From positions 1 to 44,389 of the forward strand of contig CADBXS010000005.1 of NCBI GenBank assembly GCA_902798705.1: a DNA stretch of 44,389 bases, given 5' to 3'. Positions 35,492-43,568 of the stretch are shown piece by piece (within the stretch, counting starts at the first letter, position 1; every line of letters starts with the position of its first letter). Made by a program: the position numbers and the translations under genes. This DNA comes from an uncultured Bacteroidales bacterium. Its GTDB lineage: Bacteria; Bacteroidota; Bacteroidia; Bacteroidales; Bacteroidaceae. The notes under the pieces are model-generated. The model saw only the letters and a program-made list of their open reading frames with translations, was not told the origin of the DNA and ran no database searches.

Positions 35492-35579
35492 GGCTCGGCA
35501 TCGAATTGGCGAAGGCTCGGCACTGCGATGGCGAGAGTTCGGCGTGTCAACGTTGAGGGCTCGGCATTTCAGTACAATC
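35492..35579. repeat. 22-bp-period array 4 (four units, core GGCTCGGCA)
   Basis: GGCTCGGCA at 35492 and 35514, AGTTCGGCG at 35536, GGCTCGGCA at 35558, each 22 bp apart, with variable 13-bp linkers. The sequence is unrelated to array 3 only 73 bp away. Confidence 0.85.
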
Positions 35580-35910
35580 AAAGGCATGATTCAGTCACGA
35601 CAAAATTTACTTTCGGCATATTGGTATAACGCTCTGTTTAACTTGATACACATAGCAGGGGGCCGCTACGCTTCACCACGCATTTGGAGCCTTCTCTTTG
35701 AAGGGTCTGCCCTCTCGAACATCCGTCAGGGCGCAACGAAGGTTCATTCCAATGTAGGTTTCTATCAACTGATTATCAGCACCAAAGGTTAGCTATCCAG
35801 CACAACAGAACATGCCAATAAGCAAAAAACGATGGTACTCCACAACGAAAAAAATTGCATTTTCGAAAAAAAAGTGAGCAAAAAAGTTCAAGCGAATCAA
35901 TTATTTTTCT

Positions 35911-35918
35911 TATATTTG
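35911..35918 (+). promoter_or_regulatory. -7 element for the HU-CCDC81/SPOR gene, implying a leaderless transcript
   Basis: TATATTTG ends 4 bp before the ATG at 35923. With transcription starting 4-7 nt after the element, the mRNA would begin at or within the start codon. Confidence 0.55.
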
Positions 35919-35922
35919 CGGC

Positions 35923-36843
35923 ATGATTAATTTGGCAAGACACATAGAGATTTTATTGCTGGAACACGACTGCGTCGTGATTCCAGGTTTTGGAGGATTC
36001 ATCACAAACGCTGAGGAAGCACGATTCCTGGAACAGGAATGGCAAATGATGCCTCCATATCGTACAGTGCGCTTCAATCAGGCACTGAAGTCTAACGATG
36101 GTTTACTGGTTCAGTCGTACATGAACATCTACGACGCTTCGTTCCCCGCTGCTCAGAAGCAGATGCAGATGGACATCGACGAGATGATGGACCAGCTGAA
36201 CCTGACAGGTGAGTACGCCATGGAGAATATTGGCACGCTGCGTATCGACATCAATCACAACATCTCGCTGGACACGGACGAAAGCGGCATCAACACACCG
36301 TGGTTTTACGGACTATCGTCGTTCGCTCTGGAACCAGTGGAGGCCATCGAGAAGCAGCGCGAGATTGCCACTGCCATCCAGCAGACGTCGGTTCTGCCAG
36401 TGACTTCAGCAGGCAACGACGAAGAAAAGAGCAAGACGGTGGTGGTGAAGTTCAACCGCCGCTGGATAGACGTTGCCGTGTCGGCTGCCGCTGCGGTGAT
36501 GCTCTTCTTCCTCCTCTCCTACTCATCGGAACCAAAAGCAACGACGGACACGCTTACTGCCAGCGCTGTGAACATCAGCGAGCAGTCTGACGAGGTGGCC
36601 GTGCCAAACGGACGCTTCGCCCTCGTAATGGCAAGCTACACCACCCGTGCCAACGGCGAGGAGTACATCCAAAAGCTCGCAGAGGAAGGCTACAAGGAAG
36701 GTCGCTTCTTCGAGAAGGGCAAGATGACGCGCGTGCTTTACGGACACTACGCCACTGCCGAGGATGCTGATGCTGCGCTGCACGAACTGCGCGAGAAAAA
36801 TTCGGAATTCAAGCAGGCCTGGGTGCTGGAAGTGAAGGAGTGA
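35923..36843 (+). CDS. HU-CCDC81-like domain protein with C-terminal SPOR domain
   Basis: A 306-residue protein. The N-terminal half matches the bacterial HU-CCDC81 arrangement: 'MINLARHIEILLLEHDCVVI', 'PGFGGFITNAEEARF', 'FNQALKSNDGLLVQSYM' and 'GEYAMENIGTLRIDINHNIS'. A membrane segment lies at about 185-203 ('VAVSAAAAVMLFFLLSYSS'). The C-terminal ~75 residues are a SPOR domain ('GRFALVMASYTTRANGEEYI', 'VLYGHYATAEDADAALHELR'), which binds denuded peptidoglycan at division sites. The layout puts the HU-like part in the cytoplasm and SPOR in the periplasm, linking nucleoid or cytoskeletal partners to the septum (inference). The start is fixed by the conserved N-terminus. Confidence 0.9.
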   Translation: MINLARHIEILLLEHDCVVIPGFGGFITNAEEARFLEQEWQMMPPYRTVRFNQALKSNDGLLVQSYMNIYDASFPAAQKQMQMDIDEMMDQLNLTGEYAMENIGTLRIDINHNISLDTDESGINTPWFYGLSSFALEPVEAIEKQREIATAIQQTSVLPVTSAGNDEEKSKTVVVKFNRRWIDVAVSAAAAVMLFFLLSYSSEPKATTDTLTASAVNISEQSDEVAVPNGRFALVMASYTTRANGEEYIQKLAEEGYKEGRFFEKGKMTRVLYGHYATAEDADAALHELREKNSEFKQAWVLEVKE

Positions 36844-36849
36844 GCAGAG

Positions 36850-37383
36850 ATGAAGCGGGTGAGATGTCCGAAGTGTGACACATACGTGGTGTTCGACGAG
36901 ACACAGTACACGGATGGACAGAGCCTCGTGTTCGTCTGCCGACACTGCAAGAAGGAATTTGGAATCCGAATCGGCAAGTCGAAACTGACGGGCATCCACA
37001 GCGAAAGGACACTCGACGAACAGGCATACAGCCAAGACTATGGGAGTATCGTAGTGGTGGAGAACCAGTTTGCATTCAAGCAGGTAATACCACTGTCGAT
37101 GGGCGAAAACGAGATAGGAAGATATATTAAAGGTACGAACATCAACAAGCCGATAGAGACCAGTGACCCCAGTGTCGATACGTTTCACTGCGTCATCAAG
37201 GTGGAAAAGACGAAGACAGGAGAACTGCGTTACACGCTGAGGGATGCTCCGAGCGAAACGGGCACCTTCTACATGAACACCATTCTCCGCGACAATGACC
37301 GCATCCGCATAGAAGACGGGGGTATCATCACAATCGGTGCAACCACGCTCATCTTGCGGGCTGCTGGAAACAAGGAATACTAA
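36850..37383 (+). CDS. Zinc-ribbon and FHA-domain protein
   Basis: A 177-residue protein. The N-terminus has a zinc ribbon: 'VRCPKCDTYVVF' and 'FVCRHCKKEFG' give the C-x2-C pairs. An FHA domain follows (about 80-170): 'NEIGRYIKGTNINKPIETSD', 'DTFHCVIKV', 'GTFYMNTILRDNDRIRIEDG' and 'ITIGATTLIL'. FHA domains bind phosphothreonine, through an Arg and Ser pair near 'GRY' and 'TSDP' here. No Ser/Thr kinase lies in the window. It starts 6 bp after the HU-CCDC81/SPOR gene, so they are co-transcribed. Confidence 0.85.
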   Translation: MKRVRCPKCDTYVVFDETQYTDGQSLVFVCRHCKKEFGIRIGKSKLTGIHSERTLDEQAYSQDYGSIVVVENQFAFKQVIPLSMGENEIGRYIKGTNINKPIETSDPSVDTFHCVIKVEKTKTGELRYTLRDAPSETGTFYMNTILRDNDRIRIEDGGIITIGATTLILRAAGNKEY

Positions 37384-37401
37384 CAATCAACAATAACCTA
37401 T

Positions 37402-37474
37402 ACAAAATCCGTATTCCGATTTGTACGGAAATAGTCCTCATTGCAGCGATGCAGTGCACCGTTCAAAACGGTAT
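37402..37474. promoter_or_regulatory. Two inverted repeats upstream of the first AraC-type gene
   Basis: TCCGTA (37408 region) pairs with TACGGA about 16 bp later, and ACCGTT-caa-AACGGT (37458-37472) is a perfect short inverted repeat just before the AT-rich stretch that precedes the start codon. Either could end the FHA transcript or be an operator of the regulator. No TAnnTTTG element is seen. Confidence 0.4.
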
Positions 37475-37494
37475 AATATAACGAGAGTATTATT

Positions 37495-38415
37495 ATGATT
37501 TCAACAAGGATTCTAACTGCTCAAGATTTTGCAGCAAGTACTTCCTTTCTAAACTATAAGGACAAGTACATATACGTTGACAATCTTGACTCGCAGGATG
37601 GCATTGTGAAAAGCATTGAACCATTCTACAATGCAGACTATACCATTGTGATTTCGGTGGTTCAAGGCAGTATGGAACTCATTGTGGATGGCACAGACAT
37701 CAAAATGAGACCTTTTGACTATATCGCCATCATGCCATGCACAACCGTGGAGTTACGAGATTCGCGTGCCATCTTCTTTAGCCACATGGTGCAGGCAGGC
37801 ATCATGATGAACATCTACACACACATCGGATTCAAAACGTCGATACGTCATAACAGCTTCTGTTTCCACTACCATCATTTCCTGCCCGAGCACATCTACC
37901 GCTTCAAGGAAATCTTTCTGCGACAGAAGTTGGAGATGAATCGTCCTGACTATCTGATGAAGGAATTTACACTGCGTGCACTCGTCACGATTTATATATC
38001 CTATCTGTACCACATCAAGCAAGACTTCCAGGAAACCAAACTGGTGTGGGTTTCGCATCAGAGGGAAATGTTCAACAAATTCCTTGATTTGCTCAACGAC
38101 AATTTCGACAAAACACGCTCGGTGTCGTTCTATGCCGACAAGGTTCACATCACGGCAAAATATCTCTCCACCATTTGCACGGAATTTGCGAAGCTTCCTG
38201 CCTCGAACGTCATAGACCAATACGTGGTGTTCCGCATCAAGCTGATGCTCTATGAAAATGAAAAAAGCGTCAAGAGCATCAGTGAACAACTCAATTTCGC
38301 TACCCAGTCATTCTTCGGACGCTATTTCAAGCGTATCACAGGTATTTCGCCACGCCAGTACCTTGCAAAAAACAGCAAGTTCCTCGTTGACGAAGAAATG
38401 GTTCAGAACTCTTAA
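37495..38415 (+). CDS. AraC-family transcriptional regulator 1
   Basis: A 306-residue protein. The N-terminal ~190 residues form a cupin-like sensing domain ('VQGSMELIVDGTDIKMRPFD', 'YIAIMPCTTVELRDS'). The C-terminal AraC DNA-binding domain has two helix-turn-helix units: 'FYADKVHITAKYLSTICTEF' and 'VKSISEQLNFATQSFFGRYF', followed by the family signature 'KRITGISPRQYL'. Inducer unknown. It is a clear paralogue of the next gene, 3 bp downstream. Confidence 0.9.
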   Translation: MISTRILTAQDFAASTSFLNYKDKYIYVDNLDSQDGIVKSIEPFYNADYTIVISVVQGSMELIVDGTDIKMRPFDYIAIMPCTTVELRDSRAIFFSHMVQAGIMMNIYTHIGFKTSIRHNSFCFHYHHFLPEHIYRFKEIFLRQKLEMNRPDYLMKEFTLRALVTIYISYLYHIKQDFQETKLVWVSHQREMFNKFLDLLNDNFDKTRSVSFYADKVHITAKYLSTICTEFAKLPASNVIDQYVVFRIKLMLYENEKSVKSISEQLNFATQSFFGRYFKRITGISPRQYLAKNSKFLVDEEMVQNS

Positions 38416-38427
38416 TCAGTGACGCAC

Positions 38428-39330
38428 ATGAAACAGAAAGCATTTGGCCCTCTCGACCCCAATATCCAGCATGCATACACTGCATCAATGTCGGACTACA
38501 TATCGCTCTACGACAACAAGAACAGCTTCATCCCCTTCAAGGCAGTAGTGGGCAAACACACGCCTTTCATCACCGAGAGGATGGTGTTGGTGGCCATCAA
38601 GCAAGGACGCGTGGAGGTGGAAATCAATGGTGAAATTCTGGAACTGAATGCACTCAGCTACACCTACATCATGCCAAGGTCGAAGATGAGAATACTGAGC
38701 TACACCCCCGACATACAGTATTTCATCTATTCCTTCTTCGACAGATTCCTGCAGGACCTGCACTTCGACTTGGGACTGAGCTACAACAAGTCGGTACTGT
38801 CCTTTGCCTATCACACGCATCAGCTGACGCAGGAAGAATTCGACTATCGCCAAGACCTCTACAAGGACATCAAGGAAGAGATTCTGCACCGTGGTAGCAT
38901 TCACCGCAAAATTGCAGTGCGCTGCTGGGGCAATATACTGCTTATCAACGACTTCAAGTTCTTCGACTATTTTGTGAACAGCAACAAGAAGAACATTTCT
39001 CGACAAGGCGTACTGTTTCGCAAGTTCATCGATTTGCTAAATGTTCATTCCACGAAGGAGCGCGAAGTGCAGTTCTACTCCAAAATCCTCGGCATCACAC
39101 CGAAGTATCTCTCTGCCCTCTGCATCGCCTACAGCGGCAAGAACGCCAGCACATGGATTGACGAATACGTCACCGTGCGTGCAAAGGAACTGCTGCGCGA
39201 ACGCAAGTACACGGTTCGCGAAGTGGGCGATTTGCTCAACTTCCCTTCGCAGAGCTTCTTCGGTCGCTACTTCAAGCGCAATGTGGGCCTATCGCCAAAG
39301 GCATTCATAGATCAGGGCGGATGGGCATGA
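38428..39330 (+). CDS. AraC-family transcriptional regulator 2
   Basis: A 300-residue protein from the ATG at 38428; a GTG three codons upstream (38419) is also possible. It shares the plan of the preceding gene: sensing domain ('VAIKQGRVEVEINGEILELN', 'YIMPRSKMRILSYTPD') and AraC domain ('FYSKILGITPKYLSALCIAY', 'LLNFPSQSFFGRYFKR', 'VGLSPKAF'). The conserved 'SQSFFGRYFKR' is almost identical in the two. Tandem duplication is likely. The dacB-like gene overlaps its stop codon by 4 bp. Confidence 0.9.
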   Translation: MKQKAFGPLDPNIQHAYTASMSDYISLYDNKNSFIPFKAVVGKHTPFITERMVLVAIKQGRVEVEINGEILELNALSYTYIMPRSKMRILSYTPDIQYFIYSFFDRFLQDLHFDLGLSYNKSVLSFAYHTHQLTQEEFDYRQDLYKDIKEEILHRGSIHRKIAVRCWGNILLINDFKFFDYFVNSNKKNISRQGVLFRKFIDLLNVHSTKEREVQFYSKILGITPKYLSALCIAYSGKNASTWIDEYVTVRAKELLRERKYTVREVGDLLNFPSQSFFGRYFKRNVGLSPKAFIDQGGWA

Positions 39331-40658
39331 AACGGCTCTTCATCCTTGTAACATTCATCATCGCAGCGTCGCTATGCTGGACAAGCTGCGGGGGTTGTTC
39401 AGAATCGGACAGGCTTTCGTCTGAATCCGATTCTGCTGCTTTAGCCTCCCTCGAAGCTCAAAGGATGAAAGAGGAGAAGAACCGCATCTGGAGCCAGCAA
39501 CTGCACGAACGACTTCAGGCCATCGAAGAAAAAGCGCAAAGTGCCAATTTCACCACTGCACTTTGCATTTACGACCTCACCGACGACTCATTGTTTTCTG
39601 CATTCAACGAGCAGAAAACCATGATTCCGGCATCTACCCACAAGCTTCTCACTTCCATCACTGCTCTCCACTTCTTAGGAAAGGACCACAAACTGCGCAC
39701 ACAGGCTTTTTGCCATGGAAGCATCCAGCAAGGAGTGCTCAATGGCGACATCTGTGTGGTGGGTGGTTTCGACCCTGCCTTCAGCTATCAAGACCTTCAG
39801 CGTCTGGCTAAAGCGGTGAAGAACCTGGGCATTCAGAAGATATCGGGAAGCATCATCGGCGACATCAGCATGAAGGACTCGCTCCGTCTGGGCTATGGAT
39901 GGAGTTGGGACGATGTGCCCTCTCCCATCACGCCTTGCCTCACACCGCTCTTCCTCAATCATCAGCGTCCCATCGACGGACGGATGAACATGATGATGAA
40001 TGCCGACGAGTATTTTCTGAAACTATTGCAGCGCGAACTCAAAGCCATAGGTGTGGAGACGAAGGAAAAAGCCATCCGCCTCGTTTTCTCTCCTTCCGAT
40101 GCGCGACAGGGCAAGGCTTTCTTTACCGCTACGCATACCATCAAGGACATTCTCCCAACACTCCTGCAAGAGAGCGACAACCTCTATGCAGAAGCACTGC
40201 TCTATCAGTTGGCTGCCACGCAACGCCCGATTCGTGCCACAGCCAAAGACGGCATTCAGTTGTTGTGGAATTTGCTCGAACAGGCAGGCATAGAAAAACA
40301 GAGGATTCGCATTGTAGATGGTAGCGGCATAAGTCTTTATAACGGTACCACCGCTCAAGCACAAGTAGCACTCTTGCGCTATGCTTACAACAACAAGGAA
40401 AGCATTTTCGACGTTCTTTATTCTTCCCTACCCGTGGCTGGGGAAAGTGGCACCATCATGGAACGAATGACAGAAGGTACGGCACGGGGAAATGTTCATG
40501 CCAAGACGGGCACTCACACCAACGCATCCTGTCTCACAGGCTATGCCACTGCCTCCAACGGCCATCTGCTTGCCTTCTCCATCCTTTGCAACGGCACTAC
40601 GAGTCGCTATTCCTGCCGCCTCTTCCAAGACGAAATCTGCCAGGAACTCACAAAATAA
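39327..40658 (+). CDS. dacB: D-alanyl-D-alanine carboxypeptidase/endopeptidase, PBP4 type (family S13), lipoprotein
   Basis: A 443-residue protein. I chose the ATG at 39327, which overlaps the previous stop as ATGA and begins 'MKRLFILVTFIIAASLCWTS' with a lipobox Cys right after; an ATG at 39321 gives two more residues. A Glu/Lys-rich stretch (about 30-75) follows the lipidation site. The penicillin-binding motifs are 'PASTHKL' (SxxK), 'ESDNLYAEAL' (SxN) and 'AKTGTHTNAS' (KTG). PBP4-type enzymes trim and cut peptidoglycan cross-links. The family's insertion domain between SxxK and SxN is present. Co-transcription with the two AraC genes is likely. Confidence 0.93.
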   Translation: MKRLFILVTFIIAASLCWTSCGGCSESDRLSSESDSAALASLEAQRMKEEKNRIWSQQLHERLQAIEEKAQSANFTTALCIYDLTDDSLFSAFNEQKTMIPASTHKLLTSITALHFLGKDHKLRTQAFCHGSIQQGVLNGDICVVGGFDPAFSYQDLQRLAKAVKNLGIQKISGSIIGDISMKDSLRLGYGWSWDDVPSPITPCLTPLFLNHQRPIDGRMNMMMNADEYFLKLLQRELKAIGVETKEKAIRLVFSPSDARQGKAFFTATHTIKDILPTLLQESDNLYAEALLYQLAATQRPIRATAKDGIQLLWNLLEQAGIEKQRIRIVDGSGISLYNGTTAQAQVALLRYAYNNKESIFDVLYSSLPVAGESGTIMERMTEGTARGNVHAKTGTHTNASCLTGYATASNGHLLAFSILCNGTTSRYSCRLFQDEICQELTK

Positions 40659-40664
40659 AACCAA

Positions 40665-40827
40665 AACCGCAGATTTCACAAATAAACACCGATTTTTATG
40701 GGCACGCAGAAATAAAGGAAATAAAAGAAATATTTTTCTGCGTTTTTTTTGCGTTTTTCTGCGCTTTCCGCGAGACTATAAAAAAGATGGCACTGATAAT
40801 CTGTGAAAATCCGTGCCATCTGTGGTT
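40665..40827. repeat. 163-bp composite inverted-repeat element
   Basis: The ends AACCGCAGAT (40665-40674) and ATCTGTGGTT (40818-40827) pair in 9 of 10 positions. Inside are ACGCAGAAA (40704-40712) with TTTCTGCGT (40735-40743), and AGATGGCAC (40785-40793) with GTGCCATCT (40813-40821), both perfect. It fills the gap between the convergent dacB and DUF5723-like genes and is related to the element at 18068-18131. 'CCGCAGATTnCACA'-type repeats are common in Bacteroidetes intergenic DNA. Confidence 0.75.
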
Positions 40828-40858
40828 CTGAAAAGGAATCAGCAGTAATCAGAGTGTA

Positions 40859-42253
40859 TTAGAATGGGAAGTTCATTCCCAAGTTGAAGCTTGCGTTCGA
40901 AGAAAGAGGAATGCCCTGTTTTGCCAACTCACCCACCAGGTGGTCCATGCCCAAGAAGAGGTTGAAGCCATTAGGATGGAAGTTGATGAGCCAACCGAAA
41001 TCGGCACCAAATGTTCCTACACCTAAATTGATACCTACCGAGAGGATGTTGATAGGAGCCACATTTGCCGAGAGACGGAACTGAGTCCAACTGTATTCGC
41101 CCTGAATCCTCGTACTATTCAACAAGCCGAAAGTCAGTTTCCGATACATCGGGAGAGCATATTCCGCACCAAGATTGAGCGTCGCTCCCAACATCCTGGT
41201 TCTTCCGCCCTTGTCGCCATTGTTTTGCAACTCATAAAGGTTGCACAAGTCATCCATCAAGCGGTCGCCTTCGTTTTCAAAGCTGTTTGTTGCCTCGTCG
41301 TCAAGATTGAAGATATACTTGTCGGTCGTGAAAGTCTTTTCGCCATTCGTGGAAGCCACCATATTGTTGTTCCAACGAATGAAACCCAAATCGAGCAACG
41401 CTGCAGAGAAACGCCAATCGTCATCGAGCTTGTATTCCGCACCGAGGTCGATTGCCAAACCAAAGCCGTTCAGACCGAACTTGTCGAAATCCACATCGTT
41501 CACGTAGGTGTGCTTGTGTTCTTCACCTTCAGCTCCACGCATCTTCGTTTCCGTCTCGTACTTAAAGCTCTTCACACTGGTCTGCACCTCTGCATCCGTC
41601 ACGGCAGTCCATTCGTTCTCGCCCAACGTCAGTTGTGCCTTCTTGAATTGGGCATCCACATTGCCAGCACCCAGCAAGAACTTCAGTTTTCCACCTACAC
41701 GCAGATTCTCATTGATGTCACGCGAATGACCAAAAGCCAACTCTGCGTATGCTTCGCCATGCGCATCAAAATCGCTGATGTCGTACGTCTTATTTTCAAT
41801 TCCCTGCTTAGCCAAACGAAGCAACGCTCCTGGCAGATTCACATTCACATTTGCTCGAGCACTCAAACCCACCGTGTTGTAACCACCGAAAGCCTTGAAT
41901 CCTGCGCCCAGCACCTGCACATTCACGTCGGTGCGGATTCTATTCTTGTCCTTGATATTGCCCAAGAACTCGTCGGCACTTACAGCAGGATTGAGGAAAG
42001 TGGTCGTCTTTCCGTTCACATTGTAGAGCACATCCTTCACAGCCAAATTGCCACGAAGTGAAACATCCACATTTCCAATACCCGGCATCGACACATAGCT
42101 CTGCTCGTTACTGGCAGCTGGATTCATCTGATGTCGAAAGAGGTAGCCATCCGTGAAATATCCCGAATAGGTGTGCTGCGCATTCACGGTGAGTCCTCCA
42201 CACATTGCAGCCAACACCACTGCCTTTATTTTAATATTCTGATTGAAAAACAT
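40859..42253 (-). CDS. DUF5723-like outer-membrane beta-barrel protein
   Basis: A 464-residue protein. The signal peptide ends near 'CGGLTVNAQ'. The body is a series of amphipathic strands with Phe/Gly endings ('GYFTDGYLFRHQMNPAASNE', 'RVGGKLKFLLGAGNVDAQF', 'LTFGLLNSTRIQGEYSWTQF', 'SVGINLGVGTFGADFGWLIN') and it finishes in an aromatic residue ('NLGMNFPF'), as outer-membrane barrels do. 'HQMNPAAS' recalls PorP/SprF- and DUF5723-type proteins. It is translated with the upstream partner gene 13 bp away. Substrate or role unknown. Confidence 0.75.
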   Translation of the reverse strand: MFFNQNIKIKAVVLAAMCGGLTVNAQHTYSGYFTDGYLFRHQMNPAASNEQSYVSMPGIGNVDVSLRGNLAVKDVLYNVNGKTTTFLNPAVSADEFLGNIKDKNRIRTDVNVQVLGAGFKAFGGYNTVGLSARANVNVNLPGALLRLAKQGIENKTYDISDFDAHGEAYAELAFGHSRDINENLRVGGKLKFLLGAGNVDAQFKKAQLTLGENEWTAVTDAEVQTSVKSFKYETETKMRGAEGEEHKHTYVNDVDFDKFGLNGFGLAIDLGAEYKLDDDWRFSAALLDLGFIRWNNNMVASTNGEKTFTTDKYIFNLDDEATNSFENEGDRLMDDLCNLYELQNNGDKGGRTRMLGATLNLGAEYALPMYRKLTFGLLNSTRIQGEYSWTQFRLSANVAPINILSVGINLGVGTFGADFGWLINFHPNGFNLFLGMDHLVGELAKQGIPLSSNASFNLGMNFPF

Positions 42254-42266
42254 CGTACTTCCTTAT

Positions 42267-43568
42267 TTATAATTCGTCATCGTAATACCCCGACACCTTC
42301 ACCTTCGTGTCCGTAAGTTTTATAGTCATCGTCGGAGAAAGCGGTTCGCCATCGTGGGCTTTCACATGAGCCTTGAGGATGATACCGTCAATCTTCTTGA
42401 TGGTACCCTTCACCACAGCATGGAAATCATGGTTCTTGGCATTGGCAGGGATGTCAGCCCCTTCCACTGTCACACCTTCCAACTTCTTTCCATTCACGTC
42501 GATTGGATAGACGTCGCATGTGGCATCGGCAGGCAGGTCGCTGCTTACCTTTGCCGTTATATCGAGCGAGGTAATCGTCAACTTGTTCAAGTCCTCGTCA
42601 CTCCATCCGTTGATGGTGTCAGCATAAGCCAAATAAGAACCTTCCGTCATTTGCAGCGGAGCGAAGAAGGTATAATTACCATGCACCTTGCCATAATTGC
42701 CTAAGTTGAAATGGTCGAGATACTGATCCACACCAGCACTCACCTTGATGTCGATGCTCTTTGGCATCCTCTCACCCTTTGCATCCTTACTCTTTAGGAT
42801 TTCGCTCAAGTTGGCAAATTCCTTGTACTCGGCATTCTCCCAACCTGGATAGTACGAAGCAGGTTTCTGAGGCGAATAGCAGAACATGTTTTCCGCTGCA
42901 TCAGCCTCGATGCCTGCAGTGAATTCCTTTCCCTCAGCATTGGCTGGCGTTGGTTCCAGTTCAAGTTGTGCATTCAGCTTCACACCTTGCTGTATAGGAT
43001 TGGTGATAGACAGATATACCTGCGGATTGGCAACTCCAATCGACGTGCCGTCTTGCAGAAGGAAATCGGGAAGGTTGTCCAACTTAACAGCATCGATGTG
43101 AATGTCATCCACATCGTATTTCACCTTTCCACTAAATGTCTTCACCGCCATATCATTCGACATGCTGGCCGTCAGCGTGTAGCCAATGCCATCTACATCG
43201 AGCAACTTGTGAGCATTGATGACCTCCATCAGGTTGTGTCTGTAGATGGAGAGGTGACCTGTTGCCACACATACCGTATTAAATGAGAACTTGTGGTTTT
43301 CGAGTGTGGCTCCCGCTGCCTTCACATCTACGCCTTCCACCAAGAAGGTGAAATTCATGGCAGCACCTTCGTCCAGCACCAACTTGTCGTAAAAAGTAAC
43401 GTCGCCTGTTTCTGGATTGTACTCGCCCAAGTCGAATTTCAGCTTCAATCCCTTTGGCAGATGCACCACCAAATTCTCCAAGTCGTAATTCTTCACAAAT
43501 TCGCTTAACGAAAACGGCGCGCTGATTGAAACCGGCAACCCTTCCGCCGCGTCAATATGGTTCTTCAA
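42267..43568 (-). CDS. Surface/periplasmic protein, N-terminus lost at a contig junction
   Basis: The reading frame is open from about 43,500 to the stop at 42267 and gives ~410 genuine residues: strands such as 'LENLVVHLPKGLKLKFDLGE', 'GIGYTLTASMSNDMAVKTFS' and 'GKVHGNYTFFAPLQMTEG', ending 'KLTDTKVKVSGYYDDEL'. It lies just upstream of the DUF5723-like gene, a pairing I expect in this order. The first ~20 residues drawn from a TTG at 43568 ('MKNHIDAAEGLPVSISAP') use GCG/CCG-rich codons unlike the rest and probably come from the foreign segment. The real start and signal peptide are missing. Function unknown. Confidence 0.65.
   Translation of the reverse strand: MKNHIDAAEGLPVSISAPFSLSEFVKNYDLENLVVHLPKGLKLKFDLGEYNPETGDVTFYDKLVLDEGAAMNFTFLVEGVDVKAAGATLENHKFSFNTVCVATGHLSIYRHNLMEVINAHKLLDVDGIGYTLTASMSNDMAVKTFSGKVKYDVDDIHIDAVKLDNLPDFLLQDGTSIGVANPQVYLSITNPIQQGVKLNAQLELEPTPANAEGKEFTAGIEADAAENMFCYSPQKPASYYPGWENAEYKEFANLSEILKSKDAKGERMPKSIDIKVSAGVDQYLDHFNLGNYGKVHGNYTFFAPLQMTEGSYLAYADTINGWSDEDLNKLTITSLDITAKVSSDLPADATCDVYPIDVNGKKLEGVTVEGADIPANAKNHDFHAVVKGTIKKIDGIILKAHVKAHDGEPLSPTMTIKLTDTKVKVSGYYDDEL

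Larger units (their letters stand above)
35106..35922. other. 817-bp intergenic region with two different 22-bp arrays
   Basis: This is the longest non-coding stretch of the window. It holds array 3 (35288-35419), array 4 (35492-35579) and, at about 35656-35760, a stretch with short stems (cttc-tcttt-gaag; GCCCT/AGGGC) that could be a structured RNA or an old repeat. The open frame at 35544-35792 begins inside array 4 and has no promoter or known similarity, so I do not call it a gene. The -7 element of the next gene is at 35911. Confidence 0.6.

Noticed and set aside
35288..35579. Arrays 3 and 4 as a CRISPR
   Set aside because: The units are contiguous 22-bp repeats with only 13-14 bp of variable linker, there are no spacers of normal length, and no cas genes lie in the window.
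35544..35792. 82-residue open frame after array 4
   Set aside because: It starts inside the repeat array, lacks a promoter, and its Arg/Ser-rich composition looks like chance translation of a structured or repeated stretch.
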